DNA from: Oscillospiraceae bacterium
Lineage (GTDB): Bacteria > Bacillota > Clostridia > Oscillospirales > Oscillospiraceae
Assembly: GCA_020025575.1 (NCBI GenBank)
Contig: JAHHRW010000010.1
Location: 1-64,000, forward strand
DNA: 64,000 bases
Direction of reading: 5' to 3'
The first letter of the stretch is position 1, and each line of letters starts with the position of its first letter. This document shows positions 61,417 to 64,000 of the stretch, one piece after another. The notes under the pieces were generated by a model. It did no database searches. It had not been told where the DNA came from and saw nothing but the letters and a program-made list of their open reading frames with translations. Both the position numbers and the translations under genes were made by a program.

Positions 61417-62604
61417 ATGATTGTGCGAAAAACCACCCCAGCGGAAAGCCAGAGAGTCAACGAAGTGTTTGCCATCGCATTTGAACAGCCAATGGAAAAT
61501 GGGCCGGCAGACCCTAAAAATGAGCATATTCACCACTGGGCAGCATTTGAAGAGGAAACTACCCGAATAATGAGTGCCCTCACGGTATCTAACCACATGG
61601 TTCACTTCGATGGGCATTGCTGCAAGCTTGGAGGAATCGGCGGTGTTTCAACGCTGCCTGAATACCGCCGCAAGGGCGGAATCCGAGGATGTTTTAACAA
61701 GGTACTGCCGTATCTGTACGAAAATGGATACGATTTTTCCTATCTTTATCCTTTTTCCACAGGCTATTACAGAAAATTCGGGTATGAATCCTGCGTGCAG
61801 AAATACCATGTCACGCTGGATCTGGCTCTGCTAAATCCCCCTAAGATGCAAGGCAGTTATCATCTGTCGGAAACGCCCCACACGATGAGCGACGCCATTT
61901 GTGCCATCGACCGAATCTGGGAAAGCCGCTATAATATGATGGTTATGCACAGCGACAACTACTACGACCGATACAGCAAGGCAAATCCTGCCGCCACGCA
62001 GGAATTTACCTATGTCTATTTTGACCCCCAGCGGCAGCCCAAGGCCTATGTGACCTTCCGCAAAGCCGACGAGCCGGACGGCCGTAACATCATTTGCAGC
62101 AATTTCTATTTTCTGGACAAAGAAGGGTTTGCAGGACTCCTAAATCTACTGAAAAGCCTGTCATCCGACCACAGATTTGTCAAGTTCACCCTTCCCGCCG
62201 AAACCGCCATGCAGTATCTCCTGCCGGAATGGTCTATGGGTGCGGCTCAGTGGAACATTCTACCTGCCGGAATGGTGCGGGTGATATCCGTCAAACAGGT
62301 TCTTGAAAAAGCCAAATATCTTGGCAGCGGCGTGATTCATCTGGGAATTCAGGACGCCCAAATCCCCGAAAACAACGCTGTTTTTACCGTTACATTTTCC
62401 GATGGTCAAGCCTCTTCCGTTGTGACCAGCCAAAACTCCCCGGATGTGCTCATGGATATTTCCACATTCTCTGCACTGATCTGCGGTGTTTGCAATTTTG
62501 GCGATGCCGCGCAGTGGTTTAACGGACTGCAAGTCATCCATCCGGACGCCTGCTTTGACCGGGTTTTCTACCACAAAAAGCTGATGATTGTGGATTCCTT
62601 CTGA
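61417..62604 (+). CDS. Eis-like GNAT acetyltransferase with SCP2-type tail
   Basis: 395 aa, start after GCAGGAGGTACTACT. The N-terminal GNAT domain has the acetyl-CoA loop GGIGGVSTLPEYRRKGGIRG and YPFSTGYYRKFGYE, then a second GNAT-like half and a C-terminal sterol-carrier-like domain (about 300-395). This layout matches Eis-type N-acetyltransferases that modify aminoglycosides and other amines. Physiological substrate unknown. Confidence 0.87.
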   Translation: MIVRKTTPAESQRVNEVFAIAFEQPMENGPADPKNEHIHHWAAFEEETTRIMSALTVSNHMVHFDGHCCKLGGIGGVSTLPEYRRKGGIRGCFNKVLPYLYENGYDFSYLYPFSTGYYRKFGYESCVQKYHVTLDLALLNPPKMQGSYHLSETPHTMSDAICAIDRIWESRYNMMVMHSDNYYDRYSKANPAATQEFTYVYFDPQRQPKAYVTFRKADEPDGRNIICSNFYFLDKEGFAGLLNLLKSLSSDHRFVKFTLPAETAMQYLLPEWSMGAAQWNILPAGMVRVISVKQVLEKAKYLGSGVIHLGIQDAQIPENNAVFTVTFSDGQASSVVTSQNSPDVLMDISTFSALICGVCNFGDAAQWFNGLQVIHPDACFDRVFYHKKLMIVDSF

Positions 62605-62686
62605 TCTATTCGGGAAGATTTTGGCAATCTTGGTTCATTTTCCTTACATTCTGCTATCAAATTTCAAAGAAACGAGTATCAACACC

Positions 62687-63205
62687 ATGAATCACACGCA
62701 AACCATCCGGGCAGGCTCTGCCGCTGATCGGGAACGAGCCGATACACTATACGCTCTTGCCAAGATGAGCCTAAAATCCGCCGGAATCGACCAGTGGCAG
62801 GGAATTTATCCCAACGGTGACGATTTCATGCTGGATGTGAGGGAAAACCGGGCAATTGTCATGGAGCAAGACGGTGTTGTATGTGGCATTGCCGCCGCAT
62901 ACATTGGTCACGAACCGACTTATGATCGGATATTGGACGGTCAATGGCTCACAGATTACCAAGTTTACGGAATTATCCACAGAATCGCTGTGGACCCCTG
63001 TGCAAGGAATGCAGGCATAGCCAGTTCCATTGTGGCATATTTACAGGGACTATGCCGAAAGGACAGTATCCGCTCTATGCGGTGTGACACGCACCCAGAT
63101 AACAAAATCATGCAGCACACGCTGGAAAAGAACGGCTATCAAAAATGCGGCATCATTATTGTGGAAGACGGAACCGAGCGATTTGCATACGAAAAGATTC
63201 TATAA
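62687..63205 (+). CDS. GNAT-family N-acetyltransferase
   Basis: 172 aa from ATG 62687, which has a weak ribosome site; the longer frame starts inside the previous gene. IHRIAVDPCARNAGIASSIVAYL is the acetyl-CoA-binding motif A, and TLEKNGYQKCGIIIVED closes the fold. Substrate unknown. Probably cotranscribed with the Eis-like gene, 82 bp upstream. Confidence 0.82.
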   Translation: MNHTQTIRAGSAADRERADTLYALAKMSLKSAGIDQWQGIYPNGDDFMLDVRENRAIVMEQDGVVCGIAAAYIGHEPTYDRILDGQWLTDYQVYGIIHRIAVDPCARNAGIASSIVAYLQGLCRKDSIRSMRCDTHPDNKIMQHTLEKNGYQKCGIIIVEDGTERFAYEKIL

Positions 63206-63238
63206 CCCCTTCTCCGGATTGCCAAATCCCATAGGGGC

Positions 63239-63276
63239 AAACCGGGGGCGCAGCTCATACTGCGCCCCCGGTTTTT
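63239..63276. terminator. Bidirectional GC-rich terminator
   Basis: A perfect 14-bp stem AACCGGGGGCGCAG (63239-63252 / 63260-63273), then T6. It separates convergent genes. Confidence 0.88.
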
Positions 63277-63497
63277 TACTTTTCCTTGCATTTTACCCCG
63301 TAATTTCCACGACTTCCGTTTTCATAGCCTCTGTATATCTCGTATTCCTTTCCGTTGATTTCCACCTGGTCGTCTCCGGTAAACGTGTAGGTATCTCCAT
63401 TTTTCTCACAATATTTAGAAATTGCATCCATGGCTTTTGTTTGGCTCGGGTATTGTGAACCATCCTCATATGGAACCCAAAATGATTTTTTAAACAT
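63276..63497 (-). CDS. Small hypothetical soluble protein
   Basis: 73 aa from ATG 63497, preceded by GAGGGGG. Sequence MFKKSFWVPYEDG ... TYTFTGDDQVEINGKEYEIYRGYE looks like a small alpha/beta domain; I do not know the family. It is 28 bp after the membrane protein gene on the same strand, so the two are probably an operon. Confidence 0.6.
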   Translation of the reverse strand: MFKKSFWVPYEDGSQYPSQTKAMDAISKYCEKNGDTYTFTGDDQVEINGKEYEIYRGYENGSRGNYGVKCKEK

Positions 63498-63525
63498 ACG
63501 AAAGGCCCCCTCATATGATGTGCCG

Positions 63526-64000
63526 TCATTTGCCCCGGTAGTTATAGGTAAACAGTAAGAAACGGAACACACTGATAATGGCGAGAATCGGAACACTGAT
63601 GAACAGCACCCAACCTTCCACCGTAGTGAACATGGCCTTCCCACCGCCCATTTCGGTTACAAAACCGAGGTTCAGTAGAATGATGGGAACAAGAATCCAG
63701 CAGTAATGGAACATTTTTAGAATTCGCTTTTCCCATTTGGGCAGATCTGGCTCAAACTTCTCCGGATGTTTTGCGGTGCAGCGAATGGTGGCCATCGGCA
63801 CAGAACAGGCGCGGGTATAGAACCGTTCTGCGGAATATTCGATTCCATCGATGGTAAATTCCGGATACATGCCTTCCTTTGTAATGACCATATCCAAATC
63901 ATACTGGTTTGCATATTGGAACAGCGCCATTGTAAATTCTGCCGGTGTGGTCACCGCCTCATCCAGGATAAAGGTAAAGGTTTTTTTATGTTGCGCCTTT
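63526..64000 (-). CDS. Hypothetical membrane protein, continues past the right edge
   Basis: The frame is open to the window end (…KKTFTFILDEAV…), so the annotated GTG at 63954 is probably internal. The visible 150-plus residues hold a soluble N-terminal part (DLDMVITKEGMYPEFTIDGIEYSAERFYTRAC) and two membrane helices near the C-terminus, ending FTYNYRGK. Family unknown. Confidence 0.65.
   Translation of the reverse strand, partial: KAQHKKTFTFILDEAVTTPAEFTMALFQYANQYDLDMVITKEGMYPEFTIDGIEYSAERFYTRACSVPMATIRCTAKHPEKFEPDLPKWEKRILKMFHYCWILVPIILLNLGFVTEMGGGKAMFTTVEGWVLFISVPILAIISVFRFLLFTYNYRGK

Noticed and set aside
1..64000. tRNA, rRNA, CRISPR, transposase or integrase genes
   Set aside because: No T-loop/CCA-like cloverleaf, no spaced repeat array and no integrase or transposase motif was noticed. 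A short tRNA missed by eye cannot be fully excluded without a tRNA search.

Overview
The window looks like a chromosomal segment of a Gram-positive anaerobic gut Clostridium relative, most likely Oscillospirales (Oscillospiraceae/Ruminococcaceae). The grounds are strong AGGAGG-type ribosome sites, consensus sigma-A promoters, intrinsic terminators after most transcription units, sortase-anchored surface proteins, an AdhE-type fermentative aldehyde/alcohol dehydrogenase, and an intergenic element I remember from this group (memory only, not checked). I see no rRNA, tRNA, CRISPR array, transposase or integrase.

Layout. 1-5.2 kb is accessory-looking. It holds a truncated, frameshifted SMC/RloC-like AAA_13 ATPase whose C-terminus carries a complete LexA-type S24 autoprotease module, a zinc-ribbon hypothetical, a YcxB-like membrane protein and a GntR-family remnant with only its UTRA domain. 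A 71-bp direct repeat containing a 12-bp stem-loop flanks 2.8 kb of this stretch. 5.2-16.6 kb is a sortase-assembled pilus locus: a BTAD (SARP-like) regulator, then on the opposite strand a seven-gene operon (coiled-coil protein, signal peptidase I, 1697-aa tip adhesin, major pilin, pilus sortase C, minor pilin, second sortase). The operon promoter carries a tandem direct repeat placed as in SARP operators. 16.7-21.6 kb is a c-di-GMP pair: a membrane diguanylate cyclase followed by an EAL phosphodiesterase. 21.8-25.2 kb holds a UMF1-type MFS protein, a phospholipase-C-like protein, an SMR transporter and an SLH-domain protein.

25.6-31.1 kb is a Ugp-like ABC importer operon containing a cytoplasmic phosphodiesterase; the likely role is uptake and cleavage of glycerophosphodiesters. 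31.8-37.7 kb carries an ABC exporter pair, a YfhO-type membrane protein and an FUSC/ArAE protein. 38-43.2 kb has an M23 peptidoglycan hydrolase behind a structured leader, an ECF sigma/anti-sigma pair, a DUF3267 membrane protease and a DegV protein. 43.6-48.1 kb is a second sugar-type ABC importer whose binding protein has an extra C-terminal membrane anchor. 48.2-54.4 kb is a lipoprotein and a response regulator/kinase/BceAB-like ABC module; four 11-bp-phased repeats lie directly upstream of the transporter.

54.4-64 kb contains folC preceded by a candidate ~230-nt structured RNA with its own promoter and terminator, a PAP2 phosphatase that probably starts at TTG, adhE, an aldo/keto reductase with two 4Fe-4S motifs, two GNAT acetyltransferases, and two small hypotheticals, the last running off the right edge.

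The strongest leads are the ATPase-LexA fusion, the regulator-operator-pilus-c-di-GMP neighbourhood, the RNA upstream of folC and the phased-repeat operator before the Bce-like transporter.
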